The notes: generated by a model not told the origin, from the letters alone. A DNA stretch of 64,000 nt from Linyphia triangularis (GCA_963978545.1 OZ021729.1:92906466-92970465), one strand, 5' to 3'. Shown: positions 45,144 to 57,082, counted from the first letter of the stretch. Translations and numbers: made by a program.

Positions 45144-46696
45144 CAGTGGGTAAAAAAAGTTTCCGTACGAAAGCCAAAGTTACAAATAAATTAGCATAAT
45201 TTCTACTCTTTTACTTCATATCTTCAGTAACTACTGAAATATGTTTAATTTAGTTATTTAAAACAAGTTTATAATAAATGTCTGGTTTTACAAAACGCAG
45301 TAAGTATTTAAATTGAAATATTTAGGAGATGTTGATAAGTGCCATGCCAAAAAAGTTTCCGTACGTCCTATGAAAATTAATTCTGACGTGATGATTGTTT
45401 TAAAACGGAGTTCCTAAACCTATTCAATTATGAAATGTTGGATTATTTATGAAAAAAATTGGCAAAATCTTTTAAGATACTGAAGTATATAGTACAATAT
45501 ATTATTGAAAGACACCGTGAGCTTCAAACTTTTGAGGATAGAGTTTGATTCGAAAGATCTTCAAAGCTAAAACGCTTGCATAAAAGAAATATACTAATGT
45601 AAGGTTCAATATAATCCGCGAGTAAGTGCACCTGATGTCGCACATGGCTTAAGAATTGATAAAAACATTAAAAACAATTTCCAAGTGACAATTTATGTGA
45701 ACTGGTTAAGACATTTTGCTTTGGAATTTCAAGATACACGTACCTAGAATTATTTCCTTCTGCATAACGTAAATTACCTACACCAGCAGCTCTCATACAC
45801 CCCCACACCATAAAGCCTCCTCCATCGTGCTTGACAGTTCCACATAAATTATAAGTTAACATTTGTTGATTTAGTTTTTTCCTGATCATAACTCGATTAT
45901 CTGACCCTTTGATATTTAATTTTAATTTATTACTAAAAAAGACTTTGTAAAATCGATGCGCTTTTTTCTGTTACAGGTACTTATATAAGGCTTCTTACGG
46001 ACTGCGAGTCCATTCAGACCAGCTTTTTTAATAACATTTCTCACCGTTTGAGATGTCACTTCAATGTTTTTGTCAATTTTTAAGCCATGTGCGACTTGAG
46101 ATGCACTTATTCGCGGATCATCTTGAACATTGCAATAGAATATTTCTTTTATGAAAGCGTTTTAGCTTTGAAGATCTTCTGGATCGATCTCTATCCTCAA
46201 AAGTTGGAAGCTCACGGTGTCTTTCAATAATATATTGTACTATATACTTCAATATCTTAAAGATTTTGCCAATTTTTTTCATAGATAATCCAACATTTCA
46301 TAACTGAATCACCAATGCAAGAATAGGTTTAGGAACTCCGTTTTAAAACAATCAGCTACAAGTTAAAATTAAAAAATTGCCGCTATCATGTCTTCATGAC
46401 ACTTGCGTACACTTCAGTTTTAAAAATTTACTGCAAGTCTATTGCGGAAGACGTCAGAATTAATTTTCATATAGGACGTACGGAAACTTTTTTGGCATGG
46501 CACTTAGCAACATCTCCTAAATATTTCAATTTAAATACTTGCTGCGTTTTGTAAAACCAGACATTTATTATAAACTTATTTTAAATAACTAAATTAAACA
46601 TTTCAGTAGTTACTGAAGATATGAAGTAAGAGAGTAGAAATTATGCTAATTTATTTGTAACTTTGGCTTTCGTACGGAAACTTTTTTTACCCACTG
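45144..46696 (-). mobile_element. Tc1-like element with an inverted duplication replacing its 3' half
   Basis: The ends CAGTGGGTAAAAAAAG are perfectly inverted and flanked by TA (45142-45143 and 46697-46698). Similarity between the two ends does not stop after a normal TIR: 45144 to about 45671 is the reverse complement of about 46054-46696, apart from a roughly 100-bp segment (about 46353-46455) missing from the left arm. The right arm contains the transposase N-terminal coding region, so the left arm carries an inverted copy of the transposase start instead of the transposase end. The unique centre is 45672-46053. Confidence 0.9.
45668..46400 (-). pseudogene. Tc1-family transposase, N-terminal and middle part only
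   Basis: Minus-strand reading from the right arm gives an N-terminal DNA-binding region with several frame changes and stops, then a clean 73-codon stretch (45668-45889): a GTVKHDGGGFMVWGCM block, which in Tc1 transposases lies between the first and second catalytic Asp, then VYLEIPKQN. The frame ends at the inverted-duplication junction just before the expected QQDN motif. The second Asp and the Glu are thus absent. It cannot encode an active enzyme. Confidence 0.85.
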
Positions 46697-46804
46697 TATG
46701 TGCGAGATCTATATTATACTAATAAAGTGTTATACTAGAATTGAGTCTGCTTACATTTCCAGACAAAAACAAATACACTTGCGTTGTGTTAAATGAAAGA
46801 TGTA

Positions 46805-46957
46805 CACTGCCGATCACGAGCCAGCTCGTTCTGTACTGGAATTACCTGAAACACAAGCTTACGGCTAACTTTATGGAGAAGATGTATTTGATATTTGTGC
46901 ACTTAATTCCAGCATAAACTCCGATAGGGTGCAATCTGATCATGACATTCGGCAGTG
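46805..46957. mobile_element. Family D short inverted-repeat element
   Basis: CACTGCCGA at the left is mirrored by TCGGCAGTG at the right, 153 bp apart. The interior 'tggaattacctgaaa', 'taactttatggaga', 'taattccagcataaactccgat' and 'gtgcaatctgatca' matches the element at 17558. No ORF. Confidence 0.65.
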
Positions 46958-48435
46958 ATACTGGGTTAAACTGGATCAAATTATTTCAACGACCCACTGA
47001 ATTGGTACTTGACGCTCTTTTCATTCCTTGGTGTTTTGTTTTTCTGATATACTGCTACAAAGTAATTCATAATGTTTTTTCACTGGTCTGATAACTTTGC
47101 AATTCTGCCATCTGAAGGTTTCGAAATGCTATAACCAGAAGGCATAGCTTCTCATTACACTAAGCATATTTTGATACTAAATATGTCTCATTCGAATTCG
47201 TTGATTTGGAAAGATGTCGCGTCTACTCATTTTTTGGATAAAAAATTATCCAAGCATTCAATCTTCGTCCGAAAGTATTCCTTCCTTCTTTTTACTCTCT
47301 AGAGCATACATGCAACACAATTCGGGAGCAAAATTTGAGTAATAATTAATATATTTTATTCCGATTTGAAATTAAAATTAATTATACAAGTCACGCTAAG
47401 ACTGTTTATACCTAAAATATATTTTTATTGATATATTTTGTGTAATAAACACTCGTTAAATGACCGCGCATCATAAAGAAATCATGCTCTAGAGCAACGG
47501 TTCCCAACGGTGCACAACTCAGCAGTTCGAACCATCGAAGAACACAATCCCTTGCCTCTCGACCCTAAGAGGAAGTGAGCTCACAGATTGCTCAAATCAA
47601 GTTGTCTTCTAATTGAATACGCTATTCCGATGTGTGATCCGGTTCTTGATTAGCTGCGCAATAATCTATTACAATTGACGTCTTGTTCACCGAGTGAGAC
47701 GCCATCGGAACTATATCTTTGAAGCATACAGCAATGGGTTCCATGCCATGAACTCGAATTATGGTTTAACCCTTTCAAAAAGATTAATTGGAAATATCTT
47801 CAAGTGAAGGACTCTGTTTTTTACCATTTTTCTGGATACATGTTCGGCAAGCCCCTCATACGCTTGATACATGTAAAAATTTACTCTTTTTGAATACTGG
47901 AATAAATTGAATGTTGAGAGGGCTAAGTTGTGTTTTCTTATAGCAAAGTGAATACAATAAAGTTATAAAAACCTTTTGTTTAATCAATGTTCCACATATT
48001 CTATTAATTAGTGGACCTCCTTTTTGCAAAAACTCAACTAAATTAGAGTGGCCACCAGTTTCAAGAGATTTTTTTTCCCGTCAAATCAAGAATAGAGGTG
48101 AGATTCGCCTTTTAGAATCCGTTAAGAGAAATGTTTAATAAAACTTGCTGTTTCACTTGGAGTATGTATTGCTAACATATTCGTAAAGCGTTTTAAATAG
48201 CGTACGATTACCAAATGATATCCGTCAATTTCGTAACATTTGGCTGTCTTTGACGTCCCAGATAATTATCCAAAACGCGTAAACATGCGCGGACAACTCT
48301 CCAAAAGGTTAATTAATCACACCTTTCATAATAAATTCAAATTTTCAAATTTCAATTATAATATTGCTTGGATCTGTGTGTTTTCCTATCTGTACCGTCT
48401 AAGGATAAAATCATTCCACGAGAAAAAATTAGTTT
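46958..48435. other. No recognised gene
   Basis: 'caacggttcccaacggtg' at 47494 resembles a hAT-type end but has no partner. Nothing else supported. Confidence 0.45.
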
Positions 48436-49090
48436 TTAAATCCTCATATTAACTTCGATTATGTGTTTCTCGGGCAAATCTGCCTGATTAACCCCTTTGC
48501 CAATCGGACTGAAACTTGTCATTGCTATCTCAAATTTCTGTCACTAAAAGGTCGGAATAAACCAACTTCCCGTCATCGCGCTGAGATAGCATTTAATCGA
48601 TTATTGAAGAATCTCTTTCTTGTTGCCAAAATTATTCAGTAAATAAATTATAAAATTGGTTGGTTGTTTTCAGATTATCTGGCGCCGTCAGCAACACGAG
48701 GGCGAGCCGAAACATTCGTCATTAGACAAGCCAACATACATTTACAAACACTCATGCCTAACACTGGACTCGGAACCCGCAACCTCGTGGTCTAGAAGCT
48801 AGCACGCTAACCACTATACCGTTTGGGCGGCCATTATTATAAAATTGTTTTAATCAGAATAAATAAAAAATATTTGGATTGAGTGCATAAATTCACATTT
48901 ATTTTTAATGAAAAAAAAATTTGAAAAATAGTTTACCACGTATTTTGCTGATAGCAATATTTTAAAATTAGATGCAAACAACAAGCTCACAGCAGAAACG
49001 GTGCTTTGTTAATGAATATAAAAATTGACAATGCATATACAAGATTTATGTTAAAAACTTTGTATTTATGGTTTATAATATTTTATAATC
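48436..49090 (+). repeat. Family A repeat with a SINE inside
   Basis: It begins 'ttaaatcctcatattaacttcg' and ends 'atgcatatacaagatttatgtt' then 'aaaaactttgtatttatggttta'. It follows the 29050 reference copy except for the SINE at 48658-48831 inserted in the 'ataaataataaaattg' stretch. Confidence 0.75.
48658..48831 (-). mobile_element. tRNA-derived SINE (family S) in a family A repeat
   Basis: Nearly full-length, with extra-C B box (GGTTCCGAGTCC) and a short gap in the body ('gggcgagcc' for 'gggctataatgcgcc'). The target duplication 'attataaaattg' is present on both sides (about 48647-48658 and 48836-48847). Confidence 0.85.
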
Positions 49091-49249
49091 AATTCAATCT
49101 TGGGCAAAATCTTTAGTCAAGTAAAGGGGGCGTCTAATGAAGACGTCTCCGTTAACGGTTTATAAAAAAAATCTGAATCTACCTGCTTTGAGTTTTTTGT
49201 CGCATAAACATTCGCACAATTAAAATGTCGCACGTTTTTCACAAACGAA

Positions 49250-49975
49250 TGATATAAACCATAAAAAAAAAGTTTTTAATATAATTCCTTTATATGCATT
49301 GCCAATTTTTATATTCATTAACACAGCGCCGATTCTGTAAACAGCGTGTGCTTGGTGCATGTATCTTATTGTAAATATCAAAAACATCACTGTCAGCAAA
49401 AAGTGCGGCAAGCTACTTTTAAAAATTTATTGATTAAAAATGAACGTGAATGCATGCACTCACAGCCAAATATCTTTTATTTATTCCGATTAAGTCAATT
49501 TTATGATTTATTTACCAAACCAATTTCGACAACAGAAAAGAGTGTATTCAAATGCTATTCAAGCGCGATTGTATCATGGCTGGTTGGTTGGTTGTATTCA
49601 GATTATCTGGCGCAGTCAGCAACACGAGGGCTATAATGCGCCGAAACATTTCGTCATTTAACAAACCAACATACATTTACAAACATACATGCCAACACGG
49701 GACTCGAACCCGCAACCTCGCGGTCTAGAAGCCAGCACGCTAACCACTATATCGATTGGTCGGCGATTGGATCATGGCAAGTTGGTTTCCGTAAAAGCGA
49801 CCTTTTAGTGACAGTTACAGCCCCAAAATTTGATAGATTGCATTATCATCGAACCTATCTGCCAAGTTTCAGGATGATTGGATGACGGTAAAGGGGTTAG
49901 TTAGGGAAGGGAGTCCATCGACATAAACCCGCACAAAATCGAAGTTAATGTAAAAGATTTAAAAAATAACAAATA
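49250..49975 (-). repeat. Family A repeat, inverted, with a SINE inside
   Basis: Minus-strand family A from 'tttaaatcttttacattaacttcg' (near 49950) to 'atgcatataaaggaattat' (near 49290). The host is split by the SINE at 49580-49764. It lies 160 bp from an oppositely oriented family A copy, so the pair forms a 1.5-kb inverted arrangement. Confidence 0.72.
49580..49764 (-). mobile_element. tRNA-derived SINE (family S) in an inverted family A repeat
   Basis: Full-length copy with canonical B box. The target duplication is 'gattgtatcatggc' / 'gattggatcatggc' (about 49567-49580 and 49765-49778), one mismatch. Confidence 0.88.
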
Positions 49976-52029
49976 TCTAGTACATGAAAATATTTCATTG
50001 AAGATTATCGCAAAGTTAAAAACAAGATAAACTTAAAAGTTATTTATTTTTAATAAGTTAACAAACGCGCTATTTCAATTTGCCATATTGCAACCTATTT
50101 CCTAAAACATGTTGCTGTTAAAACGAAATAAGTTATCGGAATTAGATAACCAAACCAACCAAAGTAAGGAATAAATTTGATTAAAAAATATTTCTTGCTA
50201 AACAAACAGCAGGTAAACAAATGTAAACTGTCCAACGTCATTGTTATCATTCTCAAATTACAAACATACCTTTTATAAATTACTTGCAAAACTTCAATTA
50301 TTTGCGCAATAGAACGTTTCATTCATTTTGGAAAAAAAAGGGCCGGAGAAAATTGTATGGAGGAAAAAAATAAAGGCCCCATTTTGTGTTTCTATCTACA
50401 GCAGCATTTCGAATGTTGCCAACAATTTTCTTCTAAACATTTCATTAAAAACATATCAACAAAAAATTAAACGCAAACAGACGGGGGAAAAAATACACTT
50501 TTGAGAATTAAAATTTATAAATGAAAGTAATTTTTTTAAAGAGTTCATTATTCTAAAATAAGGTAATAAAATGTTATTCACACCTCAAAATAAGGAAGCA
50601 AGAACACTTTTACCGATTTTCTTGAAAAGTATTTTCAAAATTGTATTAAAAGTAGAGCACCGAAAAGTACAATAATTGAAGAAGAGACTCACCGTCGACT
50701 GTTGCCGGTAGATTCTCAGGAGTGAGTGAGAAGAGAGTCTTCCTTCTTCTTTTCTACTCGCACGCCCTCTCAACACTTCGATCTCTCTCAATCTCTGTAG
50801 ATTAGGATTAACGACAACCGAAAGTTGAGGGTTTTTTTCTTTGCTTATCCACTTAGTGCGTTTTAAAAATCATAAAAGTAATTTAATCTCAAAAATTCAA
50901 AATGTACCTCAAACTAAATAAATGATCTGAATAAACAAGATAAAAGTTAAAAACAATTTGAAAGTCGTCTTCAATGTACATTGGAAGAAAGTAGCTGTTT
51001 CAACTTCTGTGCTTTGATAATTTTGGTGCAAGAACTGCACCAAATAACATCGGTTTAAAATTTAAAAAACATGTATCGGAAAAAATTCTTCTAAAAGGTG
51101 AAAGGGGTGGGAAGCACAAAAAATCACTTTAGGTCACCGCATACAGTCAAACAGGGTTCAATACAAGGGGCATACCAAGCGATTTATAACTTGTAGAATA
51201 GAAAACATTATTTTAACAATAGATAAGTGGAACAAACTACCGGACCACGTCGTAAATTGACAGTTTCAAAAGACAGCTCTACTGGAAAAAAGATAAACTG
51301 GACCAACCTTGATGGGCCATTATTGTATTAGATCTTTTTTACAAACAAAAATTTCACTGGAGGATTCCAAACATATTTCCAAAAATAACCTCTCTAGTGA
51401 TGTACTATTTTAACAGTTTTCAAAACAGTAATAAAATGGAAACAATGAATGTGATTTGAATGAGGGATTTGGAGTTTCTTATTGATTTGGATGAATTCAA
51501 CAAGATGTCTCGCATGATTTAGAGTTTGTTTGGTTTTCCTTTCATATTGTTATGACATTTTTTTCTCAAAGGAAATAATGAGACAATAAATAGAATATTT
51601 ATTCTTCCTTCGAAGGCTCCGAACAATTACTATCAAGCTTCAATACAAACGATAATGCAGGCACAACGAAAGTAAACAAACGATCCGAGGTGCTTTCCAA
51701 CCAATACTCGTCTGATCTCGATTCGGTTTTTGACCTCTTTTAATTGGCTCGCGGCAGAAATGTCCTGTAAACTAAACGAAATTCTCCGATTGATTTAGAC
51801 ACTTTTTATGGACAAAATTCTACAGTTGTTTTCCCTGCAATTATTTTTAAATTATATTTCTAATCCAAATATATAATTTTTTTAATTTATTTTGTTTTAG
51901 ATAGGTTACAAACTACCATCCTAATAAAAATATTTTTTAAAAAATTTATTTAAAAAATTATTTATAAATTTAAAAATGTGTATTACTGGAAATTCTGGGG
52001 ATCAAATGACGTATATGTACGTGCATATA
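49976..52029. other. No recognised gene; possible eroded LTR start
   Basis: At 51548 'tgttatgacatttttttc...gagacaataaatagaatatttattc' recalls the start of the solo LTR at 11346 (TGTTATGAATTTTTTC), but no matching end was found. Nothing else supported. Confidence 0.4.
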
Positions 52030-52960
52030 CGTCATGTTTCCTATGTTTAAGTAACAAGATTTCTAACGTTTTAAAAATAAATGAACAACTAGATGTTATT
52101 TATACTGATTTTGCTAAAGCTTTTGATATTGTTAATATTGAATTATTACTTGCAAAATTGTTAGGTATTGGTTTTGATCACAAACAACTTGTATGGTTCA
52201 TATTTAACTTAGAGAACTCCTTATGTCAAATACAAATGTGCTTTTTCTAATGCTTTTTTTTTAGTACTTCCGGTGTACCACAGGGATCGATTCTAGGGTC
52301 AATACTTTTTAATCTCTTCATTAATGATGCTGTAAAAAAATTTTAATCCTGTTTATTATTTGCTGATAATTTTAATTTTTTTTAAATGCATAACATCATT
52401 ATATTCTGTGAAGTTCTGCAATCTAAACTAGACAAATTAAATAGCTGGTGCCACCAGAATAAGCGTTTTCTTAATATTGATAAGGGTTTAACATTTACTC
52501 GGAAACTAAAACCTGTTTTAAACAATTACTCAATAAATAATATTTCCATCTTTAGAAAATCTGATATAAAGGACCTTGGAGTAACTTATGAGTCTAGTTA
52601 TATTTTGAATTTACATGATATTACAAAAAGTGCAAACAAAAAACTGGGAATGCTCAAACAAAATACTTGAAATTTTACAGATATTTCTGTACTTATTAAG
52701 CTTTTCATTTCTTTTGTTCGTCCCATTTTAGATTACAACTGTGCTATATGGAATCCATCTACCAAATCTTAACCATCGAAAAAATCCAGAACAAATTTGT
52801 ACGTTTTATTTCTAATGACCACTTAAAAACATCAATCTTACCAAACTGTACACTCGAATGTCGTAGATCTGTATTTAAATTCTTCTACAATTTATGAAAT
52901 AAAAGCTTTGATTCATGTCCTTCACCTACTTAATTTAAATTCTCCAAAACATGCTACTCG
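52030..52960 (+). pseudogene. LINE reverse transcriptase fragment, stops and mutated active site
   Basis: One frame carries most of it. YTDFAKAFDIVN has the first catalytic Asp (codon at 52107-52109). SGVPQGSILGSILFNLFINDA follows from 52263. The active-site box then reads FADN (52359-52370) instead of FADD, so the last catalytic Asp is replaced by Asn. After in-frame stops at about 52248, 52345 and 52383, the thumb region continues: LDKLNSWCHQNKRFLNIDK, then DIKDLGVT and NKKLGMLK. Later, RPILDYN and NPSTKS precede a frame change. The endonuclease and N-terminal RT motifs are missing. Confidence 0.85.
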
Positions 52961-53231
52961 AAATAAAATTGTCTTCAGTAAATCTTTCTGTACAAAAATA
53001 TATCTTAAGAACCAACCAATTAATTAATGTATTGACTTTGTAAACAAGTTGTCCCCTCATTGTGATATTTTTTTTTGATAACTTTTTAAAGCTAAAATGT
53101 GATATTATGTCCTTACTTTCGTAATTGTCATTAATGTTTTAATCTTTGTGTGCTATTTTGTTTGTTTCCATGTGTTCTTATCTTGTCATGTAATTGGTCT
53201 TTTAGTTTGAATAAATAAATAAATAAATAAA
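52030..53231 (+). mobile_element. 5'-truncated LINE with (AAAT)n tail
   Basis: A reverse-transcriptase-coding remnant followed by about 550 bp more of decayed ORF and a 3' tail of 'aataaataaataaataaata' at about 53212-53231. The 5' boundary is unclear and I did not find a target duplication. Sequence style (YTDFAKAFD, PQGSILG, LGVT) is that of a Jockey/CR1-like LINE. It is a different family from the LINE at 2230-3508, which has RNase H and a (CAA)n tail. Confidence 0.75.
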
Positions 53232-53469
53232 TTCATGACCGTTAATCAGAGCTGCTATATTAAATGACATCACCGAATCGGCGAGTTAAGATCAGTGGAA
53301 ATGATGATGCATCAAATATAATCTTCGATACCAATAATCGATAGACAAAACTCCTTTCAAAGTTTCGTTTTTACATCTTCATTTATTTAAAATGGCCGAC
53401 GATATTTTTGGCAATTCATTGGCCAAAAAGTCTCCCAATTGATGAAATTGGCTATCTGTTTTGGCGATA

Positions 53470-53735
53470 ATTATTATATTATTCATTACGGATAAGTGAA
53501 ATAGAGAAGGAAAAGTCGCTGATGGACGGGAAAAATCTCAAGAGCGTTCGCTTTTCACCTTTTTACGCCTCTATCGAATTCTTATGGGAATTTCGGAGGT
53601 AGGGATGACAGAGAAGTTTTGCTGATACATTTTTCAATGGCAGCTACCTCATTAGCGCCCACCTTAACGACATGTCACCCCGTATTCAAAAATTGAACGT
53701 TAATCGTTTCGGGAACTATGCTGACACACAGTCGG
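53470..53735 (-). repeat. Family B repeat, inverted fragment
   Basis: Minus-strand matches include 'catagttcccgaaacgatt', 'ggtagctgccattgaaaaat' and 'ccataagaattcgatag'. Short and diverged. Confidence 0.55.
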
Positions 53736-53750
53736 ATAGTTTTTTTCACT

Positions 53751-53815
53751 TTTTTAATTCCTTTATATTAAATTCGTAATTAGCAATGCATATAAAGGAA
53801 CTTTTTTATAGACGT
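53751..53815 (+). repeat. Miniature family A: both ends with almost no interior
   Basis: 'aattcctttatattaaattcg' is followed after a few bases by 'agcaatgcatataaaggaac', the left and right ends of family A, so some 550 bp of interior are missing. It abuts the family B fragment. Confidence 0.55.
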
Positions 53816-53921
53816 TTCAAAACGTGTAGAAAGTAAAAGAACTTTTTGATCGGAATGAAAGCACACCCGCAAAGAAGTACTGATGCCTTAAAGAACGATA
53901 TTTTTCTTTGTGCTACTTGAG

Positions 53922-54103
53922 GCCGACCGAACGGTATAGTGGTTAGCGTGCTAGCTTCTGGACCGCGAGGTTGCGGGTTCGAGTCCCGTGTTAGGCATGG
54001 GTGTTTGTAAATGTATGTTGGCTTGTCTAATGACGAATGTTTCGGCACATTATAGCCTTCGTGTTGCTGACGGAGCCAGATAATCTGAAAACAACCAACC
54101 AAC
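53922..54103 (+). mobile_element. tRNA-derived SINE (family S), full-length
   Basis: Complete copy with canonical B box GGTTCGAGTCC and A box region TATAGTGGTTAGCG. Perfect 14-bp target duplication tttgtgctacttga at 53907-53920 and 54104-54117. The tail 'acaaccaaccaac' meets the duplication directly, with no poly(A). Confidence 0.92.
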
Positions 54104-54117
54104 TTTGTGCTACTTGA

Positions 54118-57082
54118 ATAAAACTTTTTCTTTTCTGATTTGATTGAAAATCAGAAGGAAAATTCGCCCCAAAAGATTTAAACAAATTTAAATTGGATTT
54201 TAAATGTTGTTTTGAAAGGCGCTTGATTATTTTTGTGGTACCTGAATTATCGCTGCATCCAAAGTTGTACGCTTTTGAAAGCCTGATAACGAGTTCACTG
54301 TTGGCTGGTTATGAATCTTTGAAACAAAGAAGATTATAAGTTATATTTATATAAAAGATTTTATTTCGCGAAAGCTGCCCCATCGATATAGAAAAACAAC
54401 TGGATAGACCGTTCCCATGACAGGCAAAAACGCGCCGGTGATCACTTCTACAGTAGAGTGGGAAATCTTGTAAAGGATATCAATCCAAATCTCCACCCAA
54501 CGATCTGGCTTCATTTCCCTGGCGAGTCTATTTCAAGTTCTCGTTAAGAGGCCGAATTCAGTGGGTAATCTCACGTAAGTAACCTTTTTGTTTTGAAAAA
54601 CGGGAAAATTTTGACCATGACGATGGAAGCATTCGAGTTTAGAAAAGAAAAAAAAAAATGTTTGCGGAAGTCGATTTCTTCTGATATTTTGAGTTAACGA
54701 TTAAGACAGAAATGAAATGTGTTATGCAGCGTGACAATTTAAAATTGCCAATGTTTAAGAGGAAGTCATTTGATGAAGGAGTGGGTGCCATCATAATGTC
54801 ATTTCAAGGGGGGTTTCTAGAAATAAATAGCTAGAAATATAGAGGATCCATATACTGAGGAGGTCCCCATTCACTTTGTGTATCCCAGGGAGGATCATCT
54901 TAAGTCGTTCACTGGGAAGTGCATCCATCTGAGGAACCCTAGAATTTTAATTTACCCCAAAAAAACACTTTAAAGGAAAAACTTTTTAAAAAAACATTTT
55001 AAGTGATATCTCACGTTGGACTATAATTTTATAAAGTTTTTTAAATATCGACCCCAAATTGTCATGAACACTGTAACCGTATCCAAATTTCTTAATTGTG
55101 ATTATAAATTGCTTAACTAAACCAAGGGAGAGGGGAAATTGACAGTAACAAACGATCAAGATTAAAACTGTAATCAATGCCCATCCCTTTTGAAAAATCA
55201 GACTTCTATGATTGAAAACTTTGAATATAATGTAAAATCCTGTTATTGATAGCAAAAATGTAGAAGTCGTCTCTTTTTTTTCTTTCCACCCCACCCCCCT
55301 CTTCTTTTTTTGAAATTTAAAATGTACTTTTTAAATTAATACAGTACAAATCGAGCAACATAATTCACGCAACGGATATTTCAAAGCAAAAATACTTTCT
55401 AAAAGTTAAATGCAAAATTGTACACACAAATTTAAAGATTCAATACGTAAACTTTATTTAAAATGACAGATAATTATTTTTTCCATGGCAATAAATAATA
55501 TAAATAAACTTGACTACATTCGTTTTTAAATCATTTATTCAAGCTGATCTAACGCGCAGTTGTCGGTATAATTTTTCCAATCTAATCTAGCACGACCTTA
55601 CCAATGTATAATGCTCGAAAAACCAAGTGTCTTGCTAGATGCTAAGTCCAAAAGGCCATAATCCTGAATTTTTAAACGAGTATGATATCATAGCCGAAAG
55701 CCAAGCTTTATTTGTGGTTCTTTGTAACAAAACTGTGAATGCTGCCTGAACTTGTAAATGGGGGAGATTCTTTTAATAATTTTGAATTATTTTCAAATTT
55801 TTCATAAGGATTAGTAAAGTTTATTGTTTACGGTGAGTACATAATTTTCAAAATGTTTATGTAAAAGTATAATGCACCAAATGCGATTCGGTTGCTTTCA
55901 AAGTCATTTCCTGTTTTGTATACTACTATATTAATCATTCTATTTTCCTGTCAGGTAGCAATTTAGTATGATTTTGAACCAACGAATCTGTCCTAGTTTG
56001 GGGGTAATTTTCTCATTATTGTTCACTACACTCTTGATGTGAGTGAGTATATTTTTGTATAGATTGTTTTGAGAACATTTGTCCTGAGGATCACAGGTTT
56101 AAGCCACTCAAATATTGGCTTGTAGAATAAAGTGGGAATCTGTACTATAAATATGTATATATTTGCATAATGATAATATAATTACCTAATATTAAATCAC
56201 AAATTAATCATATTCTAGACTAGTTGTAAATGCTGTGTACTAGGTTTTAATTCTAATTCCTAATAAGAAACCAAACGCATGATGACGTTTTGAATTCGCA
56301 TAACCTAAAAGTGTTAGAAATGTTGAATAATGATGGTTATGATATTTTATGCATCATTTCTGACAATTTAGCATTAAATAGAAAAGCGTTTGAGGAAATG
56401 TGTAATGGTTGTATTCCTAACTGTACATCTAATCCTGCGAATCTTTAAAAAAAGAATATTTTTGCTGTTTGACTCAGTACACCTTATAAAATCAGTGGGG
56501 AATAGCTAGTTTAAGCAAACCACAGCAATTTCAATAAGTTATCGGAGTTAAACATGAAAATTTCTTGAAATTTAAAAATCAGACACAACTTTTGAAGGAA
56601 CTAGTTTTGAATAAAATGGATCTTCTTTCTGACATTCCTGATGTGATTGTGGAACGAAGATGAAAACTTGAACAGAATCGTGTTTGTTAGTGAGCTTTAG
56701 CATACGGTAAAATAATTATGTCAAAATTCATAATGACAAAGTAAAATCTCAAAGTATGAAATAAAACTAACCACTCTCTCTGTATAATTATACAACTTTT
56801 TTAAAATTAACCTTCTGGATAATTGAGTCTTGGTATCGATGAGTTTGATTTCTTTTGCTAGCGCTGTGCAATTTTCGATTTCCTAAATAGACACGGCAGC
56901 AAATTGAGACACTCTTGCGTCGATTGTTGAGCTGCCTGGTCGGAGTTTTGTGGGTTTCTTCCTATTCAAGGCACAAATGTGAGGCAGATTCCCTTTAAAA
57001 GTCCGCCCAGAAGGCACCCGTCATAGAATCTTGAAAATATCTATTGTTTGGACATGATAGTTTCCATTATATTAAGTATACT
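54118..57082. other. No recognised gene or bounded element
   Basis: Sequence of rather mixed composition. I found no motif-bearing ORF; the longest, 102 codons on the minus strand at 54986-55294, has hydrophobic stretches but no known motif. No repeat boundaries seen. Confidence 0.45.

Noticed and set aside
47494..47515. hAT left terminus ('caacggttcccaacggtg')
   Set aside because: No matching right terminus or 8-bp duplication could be found downstream.
51548..51910. Second solo LTR
   Set aside because: The start resembles the LTR at 11346, but there is no convincing ...AACA end or target duplication.
54986..55294. 102-codon membrane protein
   Set aside because: Hydrophobic stretches arise readily from T-rich codons in AT-rich DNA; there is no signal, motif or homologous block.
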